From: Plasmodiophora brassicae
Lineage: Eukaryota; Endomyxa; Phytomyxea; Plasmodiophorida; Plasmodiophoridae
Assembly: GCA_039704465.1 (NCBI GenBank)
Contig: JASFAU010000013.1
Location: 434,001 to 498,000 of the forward strand
Direction: 5' to 3'
Length of the DNA: 64,000 bases
In this document: in pieces, positions 1 through 9,150 of the stretch
How positions within the stretch are numbered: position 1 is the first letter of the stretch
How the letters are laid out: each line of letters starts with the position of its first letter
Notes under the pieces: model-generated
Seen by the model: the letters and a program-made list of their open reading frames with translations, nothing else
What the model was told of the DNA's origin: nothing
The model's database searches: none
Translations under genes and position numbers: made by a program

Positions 1-845
1 CCCAGTTCTGACGAAGCCATGCGCGGAACGCGGCCGCCGCAACGACCTTCATGGCAGGCCGCCCCGACAGGACGTAACTGTCGGCCTCGTCGACGGGCCC
101 ATCGACCTGGAGGCGTCGTGCACCGAGGAACGCGTCCAGACGTTGCCGGCGTCGGCTGCGGATCAGGCGTTGTTCGCCGGGGCGCGCCTGCCTCGACCAG
201 ATGATCTGGCGGTGGCGCTCGAGCAGATCGGGCAGCGTGGTCGTCGACCCAAGGCGTTCGCGTGCCTCGCCGACCGTGATCCATCGGGACGAACGCACCG
301 GCATGCCGCCCGGCTTCCGGGCCATGACCTCTCGTACGTCGTTCGTCGTGAACAGGAACGCGTTCTTGGCACAGTGCACGTGCAGGATGCGATCGGCGGG
401 AGCGCAGACGACGCACATGGTGCCAGCCGGCGACGCTATCGAGGCCTGCGCCTGGAACGCTGGTCAGACAACGCGGCGGCGTCATTCGGTGGGACCCCGT
501 TCCTACAGGGCGGATGGTCTGGCACTTCATGCAGAAGATGCACGCGTTCTGCTGCATGGCCATCGTCCTCCAGGAGGTCGTCCAGGTGGCGACGTGCGCC
601 ACGAAATCGGGATTGGCGACATGGCGCCGGTAGACGAACGCATCGTACCGGGTCATGATCGAGCGCATCCGGCGGCAGCATCGGAACGCGACCGCCAGGT
701 CATCGAGGCCCATGCACGACAGGATGAAGGCGATGATGTCGGCGGGCAGCGCGAGCAGGTCCCGACCGGTCCGGTCGAGCCGCGCCCGCTTCCCGGGGCG
801 CGTCAGCATCGTCGTCGCGTTCGCCTCGTGGCACGCCGACCCCAT
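1..845 (-). CDS. F-box protein with XPA-like zinc finger (3' end outside window)
   Basis: Reading the minus strand from ATG at 845 gives an N-terminal F-box (LPADIIAFIL...LAVAFRCCRRM, residues about 30-65). A Cys-rich segment CIFCMKC ends exon 1. A 61-nt GT-AG intron (506-446) then joins in phase to exon 2, which begins with a second pair, CVVC, giving a CxxC-x~15-CxxC zinc ribbon. The region after it (KNAFLFTTNDV, then WITVGEARERLG and an Arg-rich helix) loosely resembles the XPA C-terminal DNA-binding region. F-box proteins recruit substrates to SCF ubiquitin ligases, so a nuclear substrate-adaptor role is inferred. The gene runs off the window at base 1. The F-box is clear. The XPA resemblance is only suggestive. 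Confidence 0.65.
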   Translation of the reverse strand, partial: MGSACHEANATTMLTRPGKRARLDRTGRDLLALPADIIAFILSCMGLDDLAVAFRCCRRMRSIMTRYDAFVYRRHVANPDFVAHVATWTTSWRTMAMQQNACIFCMKCQTIRPVGTGSHRMTPPRCLTSVPGAGLDSVAGWHHVRRLRSRRSHPARALCQERVPVHDERRTRGHGPEAGRHAGAFVPMDHGRRGTRTPWVDDHAARSARAPPPDHLVEAGAPRRTTPDPQPTPATSGRVPRCTTPPGRWARRRGRQLRPVGAACHEGRCGGRVPRMASSEL

Positions 846-1529
846 GCGATGACGAGGAGAGTGCCGCGCCGCGATCGCCTGGCGGCGTTACGCCCGTTGT
901 TGCCCGACGATGGGACCCGGGGCAGTCCCGTCCCGCCTGTCTCCGGGCGCCTGATTAGGACCCGACCCGCAACGCGCAATCGCCGATGCCAACGCGCAAG
1001 CCGCAACGGGCGAACGTCCGGCTCGCAGGGCCGGCTTTTGCCGACGCCATTCTGCACGAGGCCAGGGCGACGAACGCCGCCCCAACTCGCGGGGCGTCGT
1101 CGCACACCCAAACGATTGCCGCCGACGTGCAGTCGACGTCCCAGGAGGGATCCTTATAATCAGCGCTGGATGATGCATCAAAAACCCGTTGAACGACCGA
1201 AGGCACTTCAGGGTGCCTCCCCTCCCCCTCAGACAGGGATGGAATGCGAGAGACGTGGACAGGGAGCGTCCGGCCCGGGGGGAGGGAACCTTGCGGCCTG
1301 CGGACGCTCTGGCCAGGAGCTGCCCCAAAGCGCCGCAGCGTTGCTCCGTGCCACAAGCCACGGGCGCCCGCGCGAGGCCACGCACGACCCAAAAAAATAT
1401 ATAAATCCGGATGGCCGTCGGCCCATTTTTTTGCCGATCGCCGCCAAGGTGCGTCCGTGACATCGCTGGAGTTCCGTCCCATTCACTCAGTCGGGCGTGG
1501 GCGTCCGTGCCGGCGCGTATCGCGTGGCG
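846..1529. other. intergenic region, divergent promoters
   Basis: No convincing gene lies between the divergent F-box gene and CNOT9. Long open frames here on both strands are compositional, as expected at high GC. A TATA-like element sits at 1398-1405. Confidence 0.5.
1398..1405 (+). promoter_or_regulatory. TATA-box-like element upstream of CNOT9
   Basis: TATATAAA lies in an A/T island (AAAAAAATATATAAAT) inside otherwise GC-rich DNA, about 125 nt upstream of the CNOT9 ATG at 1530. Spacing and context suit a core promoter. No transcription-start evidence is visible. Confidence 0.4.
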
Positions 1530-2527
1530 ATGCATGACCAGCAGCAGCAGCAGCAGCAGGTGCCGGGGCCGGGTCTGCGTGCCGGCCCGGGGCATATCTC
1601 GCCGTCGCAGACGCCGCTCGTGCTCGGCATGTCGGCCGTGTCGCTCGGCATGCCGTCCGCGTCGCACTCGAAGCTGTGCGCGCTGATCCAGGACCTGACG
1701 ATCAGCGACAAGCGCGAGGCGGCGCTGTTAGCGCTGTCGAAGCAGCGCGAGGAGTATCCCGACCTGGCGCCGATCCTATGGTATTCGGTTGGGTCCATCG
1801 CCGCGTTGCTCCAGGAGATCGTCAGCGTGTACCCGCTACTCGCCAATGTCTTTTCTCTGACGCCCAAAGCCTCCAATCGGTGCTGCAACGCGTTGGCGTT
1901 GTTGCAATGCGTCGCGTCGCATCCGGACACCCGTGCCCACTTTCTTATGGCACATATTCCATTGTTCCTGTACCCGTTCCTGAACACGACGCACGCGAAG
2001 CGGCCGTTCGAGTATTTAAGGCTTACGTCGCTGGGCGTGATCGGTGCGCTGGTCAAGATGGACGACCCCGACGTGATCAGCTTCCTGTTGCAGACGGAGA
2101 TCATTCCGTTGTGCCTGCGCATCATGAACACGGGGAGCGAACTGCTGCGGACGGTGGCGACCTTCATTGTGCAGAAGATCCTGCAGGACGAGAGCGGCCT
2201 GAATTACATTTGTGCGACGCCGGACCGCTTCTACGCCGTCAGCGACGTCCTGCGCCTGATGGTGGAGAGCCTCATCAAGCACCCATCCGTTCGCCTCCTG
2301 AAGCACATCATTCACTGCTATGTACGGCTGGCCGTCAATCCCAAGTAAGCGCGCATATGTGGATCGCGGTTAACCCGGTTGGCTGATTGCTGTTCAGGGC
2401 ACGGGAAGCGCTTCGGGAATGCCTCCCCAGCAAGCTTCGTGACAGCACGTTCGCGCAAGTCCTGAAGGACGAGGCGGTCACTAAGCGGCACCTATCGCAA
2501 TTGCTCCGCGACCTGACCGAACCCTAA
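1530..2527 (+). CDS. CNOT9: CCR4-NOT complex subunit 9 (Rcd1/Caf40)
   Basis: The protein of 314 aa starts at ATG 1530 with a Gln tract ([10 protein letters not shown]). It then runs through the whole armadillo-type Rcd1 domain: [71 protein letters not shown] and [16 protein letters not shown]. Exon 1 ends at 2344 (..NP-K). A 53-nt GT-AG intron (2345-2397) leads to exon 2, which encodes [12 protein letters not shown] and [15 protein letters not shown] and stops at 2525-2527. CNOT9 is a peptide-binding scaffold of the cytoplasmic CCR4-NOT deadenylase and contacts NOT1 and GW182-type partners. The upstream in-frame GTG at 1497 is not a plausible start. Identity is very secure. Confidence 0.97.
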
Positions 2528-2990
2528 CTTCTGTGTCCACTCTCTCTATCCACCAAAGCCCTGCCGACAGTGCCTGGCGCCGCGTTGTTTGCGGTCTCCT
2601 GCGGAGCGCTCGCCCTGTCAGCCTGATGTACCCTCCCCGTTTCCTACCAATCGTTTCTATACATATGTTGAAGACCCTTGATTCGATCGTGGACGGCGCG
2701 CGCTGCGCTGCCATCGCCAGGTGCCGTTGCCGTCGTTGCAGACACGCGCGGGCGGCCGGACACAGCTGTGCGCGCCCGAACGGGTAACGCCCCGACCACG
2801 ACGACGGGGGGCTGAAATTTGTTCAAAACGTTCGAGGCGGGCGCGCGCGCACCCCCTCCCCCCACATCCAGTGACAGTGACAGACAAAACATGGGCGCGT
2901 TCTGCTGAGGCTGGCGCTGAAGCGGCGGGTGTCTTCTCGAAGGGGTTGGGACCGCTACCACCACCAGCAGCACCAGCAGCAGCAGCGGCC
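2528..2990. other. intergenic region
   Basis: This stretch lies between CNOT9 and the next plus-strand gene. It holds a purine/pyrimidine-biased part (about 2840-2880) and a CAG-type triplet run (ccagcagcaccagcagcagcagc, 2962-2986) just before the next ATG. I see no gene or RNA signature. Confidence 0.5.
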
Positions 2991-4756
2991 ATGGTCGGGG
3001 CGGCGGCGGCGGCGCTGTACCGGCGCGTTCCGTCTGCAATTCTAGGCGGCGGCGCACTGTTCCTGTGCACGGTCTGGCCGATGGCTATCGACGTCGTCCG
3101 CCGCCTGCTGCCCTGCCTGGGCCCGCGTCGCCGTCGTCGGGCGGTGCCGCCCGCCCTGGCGAGCGCCGGCGCCCACGTCCGTACGACGCTGCCGTACGTC
3201 GAGCGGGCGTCGCGCGCCCCGGCCACCCTGGTCGAGGGCGGCCCCGGGTCCGGGAAGTCGTTCCTCGTCGACGGCATCGTGGAACGCGGCGCGTTCGACG
3301 CCGTCTATCGCGTCGATATGACGGACGAGGCGACGATGCGGCACGACATCGAGGCGATCCTGGACGACGGCGCGACCGACAGGGAGACGTTCGAGCAGGT
3401 GTTCGCCCGGTTCCTGCGGTTCCTGGACGCGGCCGGCGCGAACGCCGTCGTCGTCCTGGATCGGTTCCGGGCGAGCGACGAGCGCATCGTCAGGCGCGTC
3501 TGCGACGGGCGCCAGCACTGCACGGTGATCGTGATGACGCGCGACCACGTCCCGGCCGCCGTCCTCGACCTGTTCAGCGAGGCGCACTGCTGCTCGAACC
3601 TGAACGACGACGCGGCCGTCGCGTTCCTCGACGACGCGGTGCCGTCCGCCGACGACCGGGAGGCGATCGCGCGCCGGGCTAAACGGCCGCTGACGATCGA
3701 GGTCGTCCAGCTGATGCGGGGCGTGGCGAAGCAGATCGGGGCGGAGGCGATCGGCGAGCTGTCGAACGGGCAGGACCCCTGGACGCTCGCCTGGAACTGG
3801 ATGTCGCCGTCCATGCGGCGGTCGGCGCGCATCATGGCGGCGCTCAGCGACCCGCTGCCGGAAGCGCTGGCGCGATGCATCGACGAGGCGGGCGACGTGA
3901 TCCGGCAGGACATCGCCCCGATGCAGAGCGTCCATGTCGTGTCGACCTGCGCCGGGTACGTGCCCGGCGCCTGCTTCAGCATGGCGCGCTGCGCCCGCGC
4001 CTGCCTGCAGAGGGACCTGCCGATCGAGACGCTGGCGCAGGCCGCCCGCGCCGTCCAGGTCTGCTGGGCGGGGCACGCCGCGTCGTCGTCGTCGTCGTCG
4101 TCGTCGCGCTGGGCGATGCTGCTGATCGCCCACTGCGAGGGCATCGCCCGGCAGTTCTCCGTCGACGTGATCTATCGCGAGGACGCCTACGTGGAGTCGT
4201 TCTGCGCCAACCAGGCCGCCTTGGCCCACATGTACCTGCACGTCCAGCGGCCGAGCCGCGCCGTCCTCGCCCTGCAGACGTCGCTGAGGTTCGCCACCGG
4301 TGCCCCTGTGTGTGTGTGTGTGTGTCGCGCTGACGACCTCGGATGCGTGTACGTAGGGTGATTTACTCGCGGTCGCCTCTGCAGGAGCCGTTTACCGAGT
4401 ACATGTCGAAGACGCTGCTGCTGCTGGCGACGGCGTACGCCAACCAGGGCGACGTTCGCAGCTACAGGAGGGCGCTGTCGGCCGCGTCCGGCGTCGACCC
4501 GTCGTCCCCGCGCCCGCTGTCGCGAATCAGGCTGTTGGAGCGCGCCGAGTCCCCAGCGAGGAGCAGCACGTTCGGCCGCAGCGAGGAATCCGTTGACGCG
4601 TCGTCGCAGGCCTCCGACGCGGATGATCAGCCCGATGCCGGCACGGAACGCCCTGGAACACGGGCCCTGTCCTTCCGGAGGCGTCGTCCGCTGTTCGGTG
4701 AACGCGAGCACGAGGGCGGCACCCAGCCCGGAACCAGCGACACATCGTTCAGGTAA
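2991..4756 (+). CDS. membrane-linked NB-ARC/STAND-like P-loop ATPase
   Basis: ATG 2991 (gcggccATGG, good context) opens a protein of about 562 aa. Residues about 14-35 are hydrophobic (ILGGGALFLCTVWPMA) and are followed by an Arg cluster (PRRRRR), suggesting an N-terminal membrane anchor with a cytosolic or matrix-side remainder. A Walker A loop (EGGPGSGKS), a Walker B strand (AVVVLDRF), a sensor-like strand (CTVIVMTRD) and a GLPL-like segment (RRAKRPLTIEVV) occur in NB-ARC/STAND order. A Ser tract, encoded by a CGT/TCG repeat, precedes a helical TPR-like tail. One intron falls near 4308-4384. It contains a (GT)n run, so the donor is ambiguous, and I chose the one that keeps frame. The last exon (EPFTEYMSK...ATAYANQGDVRSYRRAL) is TPR-like, then disordered. 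I recognise no specific orthologue. STAND proteins are signal-operated switches, so a regulatory role is inferred. Confidence 0.7.
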
Positions 4757-4899
4757 CGGTGCGGGTGGCTTCCCTCTACTACAGATACCTATCGATACAC
4801 CCGCGGTGGTGCCATGCCCATGAATCGCGCGCGTCGGAGGATCCGGACGGATCGGAGACGCACGGCTCGGCCGACCGAAACGATCGCGCATAGTGGAAG

Positions 4900-5877
4900 A
4901 TGACGTCGATCCTGGGAGGCGGCACCGCCCGCATATCGGCGAAGGACTGGCAGGACCGATGCGTGACGACGACGCAGGTGTTCGGCGGCACCACGATCTC
5001 CGTTGCCGGGCTGCTGACGCTGTTCATCATTGTGGCGATCGCCACGTTCCCGAGCGTGAACCCGGCGCTGACCATGGGGGACATTGGGTTCGCCCGCGTC
5101 CAGATGGCCATCTTTGCCGCGATCGTCGCCACGTACGGCCTGCTCTCCATGACGGTCTTCGTCGGCGAGACCTGGGCGACCACGAAGCACGACTTCTGGC
5201 ACGGCGCCCTGCTCGGGTACAGCGTCCCGCTGAGCCTGTTCCTGTTGGCGCAGGCCACGTTCTGGTTCCAGCTGGGGTCGGCAACGGACGCGGGCGTGTC
5301 CGTCCTCAGCGCCATGCTGTCTGGCTTGTCGTTCGGCGGCACGTTCGTCTACGCGTTCATCCTGGCGAAGCCGGAAGCGGCGCAACTGGCGGCGGGCAAC
5401 GTCTGGATGTTCAAGAACCGGGGCGCGGAGATCTCCCTGCTCGCCTTGTTCTGCCTGGCCCTGCTCGGCGCCGCGGTCATGAACTTTATCGCGGCGTCGT
5501 TGCCGGGCCTGCTCAGCACCGAGCAGTTCAGCCTGGCCTGGATTGGCATCATCTTTATCGGCGCCATCACCTTCGTCGCGTTCATGCGCTACGTCGACAC
5601 GCCCGGCCGCAGGATACTCGGCAGCGTGTTTGGGGTCACGCTGGCCGTCTTCGCGATCTGCGTCCTGCAATTCTTCCAGTTTGTCGCCATTGAGTACAAG
5701 GACAGCGCCGACAGGACGGCCATGGCCGCCCTGCTCCTCAACGGCATCGTTGCCGTGCTCGGGTTTCCGGTCCTGATTTCCCTGGCGATGATGGACTTCC
5801 GCAACGTTCGCGCGGGCCAGGTTCGCGCCAAGGCGCTCGGCGCCGGCACGGTGCTAGAGGTGTCGGAGGAGGCATAG
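4900..5877 (+). CDS. orphan multi-pass membrane protein (325 aa)
   Basis: The ORF is intronless from ATG 4900 to TAG 5877. I count about eight hydrophobic segments: GLLTLFIIVAIATF, VQMAIFAAIVATYGLLSM, YSVPLSLFLLAQATFWF, LSGLSFGGTFVYAFIL, ISLLALFCLALLGAAVM, WIGIIFIGAITFVAFM, VFGVTLAVFAICVLQFF and AALLLNGIVAVLGFPVLI. These are joined by short loops, and the ~30-residue N-terminus is soluble. There is no signal peptide, transporter signature or conserved charged motif I recognise. It starts 143 bp after the STAND-like ATPase on the same strand, but they are separate genes. Coding potential is convincing from length and patterned hydrophobicity. Function is unknown. Confidence 0.75.
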   Translation: MTSILGGGTARISAKDWQDRCVTTTQVFGGTTISVAGLLTLFIIVAIATFPSVNPALTMGDIGFARVQMAIFAAIVATYGLLSMTVFVGETWATTKHDFWHGALLGYSVPLSLFLLAQATFWFQLGSATDAGVSVLSAMLSGLSFGGTFVYAFILAKPEAAQLAAGNVWMFKNRGAEISLLALFCLALLGAAVMNFIAASLPGLLSTEQFSLAWIGIIFIGAITFVAFMRYVDTPGRRILGSVFGVTLAVFAICVLQFFQFVAIEYKDSADRTAMAALLLNGIVAVLGFPVLISLAMMDFRNVRAGQVRAKALGAGTVLEVSEEA

Positions 5878-5990
5878 CGCCCTAGAGCGCGCTCGATGCC
5901 GCCGATGTCCACGAATGGCAATGCCTGCCGCACGGTGCGTTCGAATCTTCGTTTGATAATAAAGGGCTGGGAGCTGTATGCCTGGACGTG

Positions 5991-7407
5991 TCAGGCAGTT
6001 GCTGACAGCGGCGCCGAGCAGTACGGGCAGGCGCCGAACAGGGTGCTGAACGACTGCCGGCTGCTTGGAATCGATTGCAGCCACTCGAACAGGCATTGGT
6101 TGTGGAATGGGCGCCCGCATCGTGCGTCTTCACAGACGCGATCGGCGACGACCTACGCAAGTGTTGGGAACGAACCAGACGGTGTAGGCCATGCACACAT
6201 ACCCCGTCGCGAGACACCGAGTAACAGATGCCGCATTCCAGCTGGAATTCGTCTTGCGCCCCGGGAGCGGGTTTCCCAGGGAACGAAATGCTCAGGATGC
6301 GTTCCAGGTTCACGCGAGGCATTCTGGACGTGTCCCAGCGGTCCAGGTCGCGATTCAATCTCTCCCGCAACGGGTTGACGACTGATTCGGCACCTGGGGT
6401 ACCCAGTCAGCTGCTGGTACGGAACAAACGATACGTCGTGCGCACCAAGAAATCGACAATCGCACACGCGAAACGGAGACTCGGGTTCAATGTCCACCAA
6501 TATGGAACAATGCTGTCCGATGGCGATTCGTCGCGATCTCGACGCCCTTGTGGCGTGATCGGGCTCAATGACCCAGCAGTGCGCATCAATGTCCTCGAGC
6601 ACGCTCCAGAACGAATCGAACTGTCCGATAATCTGCAGTACCGAGGTTTCAGGCCAGGCGCCAACGTTGCAGCCACCTACCACCATCATTGCCCACCTTC
6701 TCGACGTTCTGGACGACGTCCAGAAGGGATGACTGCGCCGACCATGGTATTTCGACGTCGCCGGGGACATCAACGACACATTCGGGGCCGGTTGCCGGAT
6801 AGTCCGGCGTCAATCGAACGACGAACTCGTGTTCTCGAGACGCCTGATCCCTGGTGACACGACGTCAGACAGGGCATAGGACGCAGGACATGCGCCGGTG
6901 TACATGATCCGGATTGTCAGCGACAGAAGCGACCGGTCGACGTCAACTACGGAGGCGCAGCGGGTGAGACACAAGGGAGACAGCGCTGACTCGTGGCAGA
7001 AGGCTGACCGATGCGCTCCCATCCGACACGTTCGATATCGCGGACGACGCGCTCGTAATAACCGATAGTGGGAGCTGTCGCGACGGCATGCTTCTCGGGC
7101 GCGCACATCATCACACGAGCCTGGCGATGGCACGAGTCAGCCCAGCAAACGAGCAGGACGTTTCGCAGGTGAAACGCACAACGATATCCTGCAGATCCGT
7201 CATGAACGCGGCGATATCGCCTCGGGCGCTGGCCAGCCGCTGCCGCACGACGCCGACGTGCGAGGACAGCACACCGGCCAGCCTCGGGTCGCACTGCAGC
7301 CTGCCGCCGCCCATGTCGACCTCGATCGGGAACGGCCCCGCACCTGCCACGTTCAGCAGCCCGACGTACCGGCCAGCGGCGCCGGCCGGCACCATGACGC
7401 TCTCCAT
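5991..7407 (-). CDS. FANCL: Fanconi anaemia E3 ubiquitin ligase FANCL
   Basis: Exons joined by short GT-AG introns reconstruct the three FANCL parts in order. The ELF domain comes first (LLNVAGAGPFPIEVDMGGG...AAFMTDLQDI). The DRWD/URD double RWD follows (YYERVVRDIERVGWERI, HEFVVRLTPDYPATGPE, FWSVLEDIDAHCWVIEPD, RRIAIGQHCSILVDIEP, FLGAESVVNPL). The last is the C-terminal RING (ECGICYSVSRDG, CEDARCGRPFHNQCLFEWL, FGACPYCSAPL). The stop is TGA at 5991-5993. Introns are about 50-65 nt. The one at the FLG codon is 52 nt and keeps frame. FANCL monoubiquitinates FANCD2/FANCI at stalled forks in the nucleus. I took ATG 7407 as start because the ELF homology begins there, although the frame stays open upstream through tandem repeats. 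Confidence 0.93.
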
Positions 7408-7469
7408 CACGCCCCGCACACCAATAACCCGAACGGCGCGCTGTTCCCGCGCGTCGCTCCCCAGTGACA

Positions 7470-7597
7470 GTTGCAGCTGCAGTGGCGCACACACGTAACG
7501 TGGACTGGACAGCTGCAGCTGCAGTGACGCACACACGTAACGTGGACTGGGCAGCTGCAGCCTGCAGTGGCGCACACACGTAACGTGGACTGGGCAA
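7470..7597. repeat. three 42-bp tandem repeats upstream of FANCL
   Basis: Units starting at 7470, 7512 and 7554 share the core gcgcacacacgtaacgtgga preceded by ctgcagctgcag. Copies differ at a few bases, and the third has one extra base. They fill most of the 207-bp gap between the RBM34-like stop (7615) and the FANCL start (7407), both minus strand. They contain palindromic CAGCTG/CTGCAG and an ACGT core, so tandem regulatory sites or a recently expanded spacer are possible. Confidence 0.85.
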
Positions 7598-7614
7598 CTG
7601 CAACAGCAGGGCAA

Positions 7615-8762
7615 TCATGAGCGTTTCATTTTCTTCGAGCGCCCCGCATCGGCAGGCGGCCGCGTGCGTCTCGTCTTCTTGTCGGTCGCGCGTTTCTTGA
7701 CGCTGCGCTTCTTCGTCGCGGCGACGGCGCGGGCGCCTTCGAAGGGCGCCGACCGGGGACCCGGCGCAGAGCGTTGCGCTTTCTTGAGCGATTGTTTGCC
7801 GGGCTTGATCTTCCCGGCGATGCGACGGGCGGCACCGGATTTCGCCTTCTGGTCGCTGGCGCGGAATACGCGTAAAGCCCTGTTCCTGAATGTGGTCTCG
7901 TGAAACGCGAGGGCAGGCTTGACGTCCTTAGCGACTTTCATTTGGACAAAAGCAAACCCTACGAGCGGAGGACAGTTAGAACGACAGTAAAGAACGCTAA
8001 CAGCCATGCCAAGAACGCACCTTTCCCAACGTTGGAAGCGCGGTCGCGAATGCACCGTACGAATTCAATGGGGCCACACACGGAGAACAGGTCAAACAAT
8101 TCGTCTTCCGCAATGTCAAATGGCAGGTTGCCTGTTGCCAGCGGTCAGCGAAGCGCTTGCCCGATAGGAGGAAGCGAGTACGTACCGACGAACACGCATC
8201 GCTTATCATCATGTTGAAGTGAATATGAGCCCACACGATCGACGCGAATCGTGTGGCCGTCCACTTTCGTCCCATTAAGAGCGAGACAGCGCTCCACAGA
8301 TGCAACGTCGGACAGCACAGCGTAGCAATTCATTGTTGGCCGAGAATCATGGAACTGTTCGCAGTTGGTCAAACTCTAAGCCTTTCCCGGTGCATGCGTC
8401 AGTACTCGAACCTGTTTTGTAATGAAGGCAGCACGCTTGGGCAGCTTGGGATCAGAGAACGCTGCCGATCGGAAGCGAACCGACTCGACTTTGCATCCGA
8501 GCAACTTGCGGATGGTCTGCGCCGTCGAGCTGACGTCAACGTTGCCGATGAAAACTGTTCTCTCGTTCCGGTCGTCATGGTCATGCGTTCGAGCCTTCTT
8601 TGGAGCCCGATCCACAGTTGTGGTCACGGCCAGCTTGCGTTTCTGGTCCGATGACGATGCCTCCTGTTTCGGCATCACCTCAGCGCATGTCGTATCGCAA
8701 ACGACTGGTTCTGAGGTTGGATCCAGGAGCAGACTCAGCTCGCCGGGTTTGTAAGCGTCCAT
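7615..8762 (-). CDS. RNA-binding protein of the RBM34/Nop12 family
   Basis: Exons on the minus strand encode two RRMs separated as in RBM34/Nop12. RRM1 has RTVFIGNVDVSSTAQTIRKL, SVRFRSAAF and, after an intron, YAVLSDVASVERCLALNGT and HTIRVDRV. RRM2 has RCVFVG, joined across an intron to NLPFDIAEDELFDLF, VRCIRDRA and, after a 62-nt intron (8020-7959), FAFVQMK and ALRVFRA. A Lys/Arg-rich tail (KKRSVKKRATDKKTRR) suits nucleolar localisation. Start MDAYKPGELS is at 8762 and stop TGA at 7617-7615. The family acts in 60S ribosome biogenesis and pre-rRNA processing in the nucleolus. The exon joins retain all conserved RRM residues. Confidence 0.9.
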
Positions 8763-9150
8763 GGCGTTCGAATTGTGGAACTCCGCCACGGCGTCCGTGA
8801 CCACTGCAGCGCACCTCCAGTTCGCTACATGGGACGGCAAACAGGCCCGAACGAAGAGCGGCCTTTCCAGTTTCCACAGTCTTCACACGGTGAGTAAAGT
8901 CAACCTCTCGGCGCGTAGTCGTTTCGGTCTCATTGACGACATGACGTTTGTTTGTTTCGATCGTTAGTATGTGAGCGGCGCCATTGAGCAAAGGCACTGC
9001 GCGTGAATATATGCAGCAGTGGCCAGCACGACGCAGCGCTCTGCGAAGTACGAGGTCTGTCCAACCGCCAGCGTTGACCTCTCTTCATTCCGGATCCATG
9101 CGACAATACGTGCACCTGGTGCCCATGGTGTCGCACGTGTATCATATCAT
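8763..9150. other. intergenic region between two minus-strand genes
   Basis: This is the 3' flank of COG6 and 5' flank of the RBM34-like gene. I see no ORF with recognisable protein and no RNA signature. Confidence 0.5.

Noticed and set aside
201..1460. 419-codon plus-strand frame across the first gene and spacer
   Set aside because: It has no recognisable motif, and the minus strand gives a coherent F-box/zinc-finger protein with a proper intron.
888..1667. 259-codon minus-strand frame over the CNOT9 promoter
   Set aside because: It overlaps the CNOT9 start and has no domain or plausible composition.
3042..4241. 399-codon open frame on the minus strand
   Set aside because: It is the antisense of the STAND-like ATPase. 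The sense frame has P-loop and Walker B motifs while this one is compositionally skewed.
6375..6430. Ultra-short 21-nt intron or frameshift in FANCL
   Set aside because: A 52-nt GT-AG intron beginning in the FLG codon restores frame and gives FLGAESVVNPL, which matches the family better.
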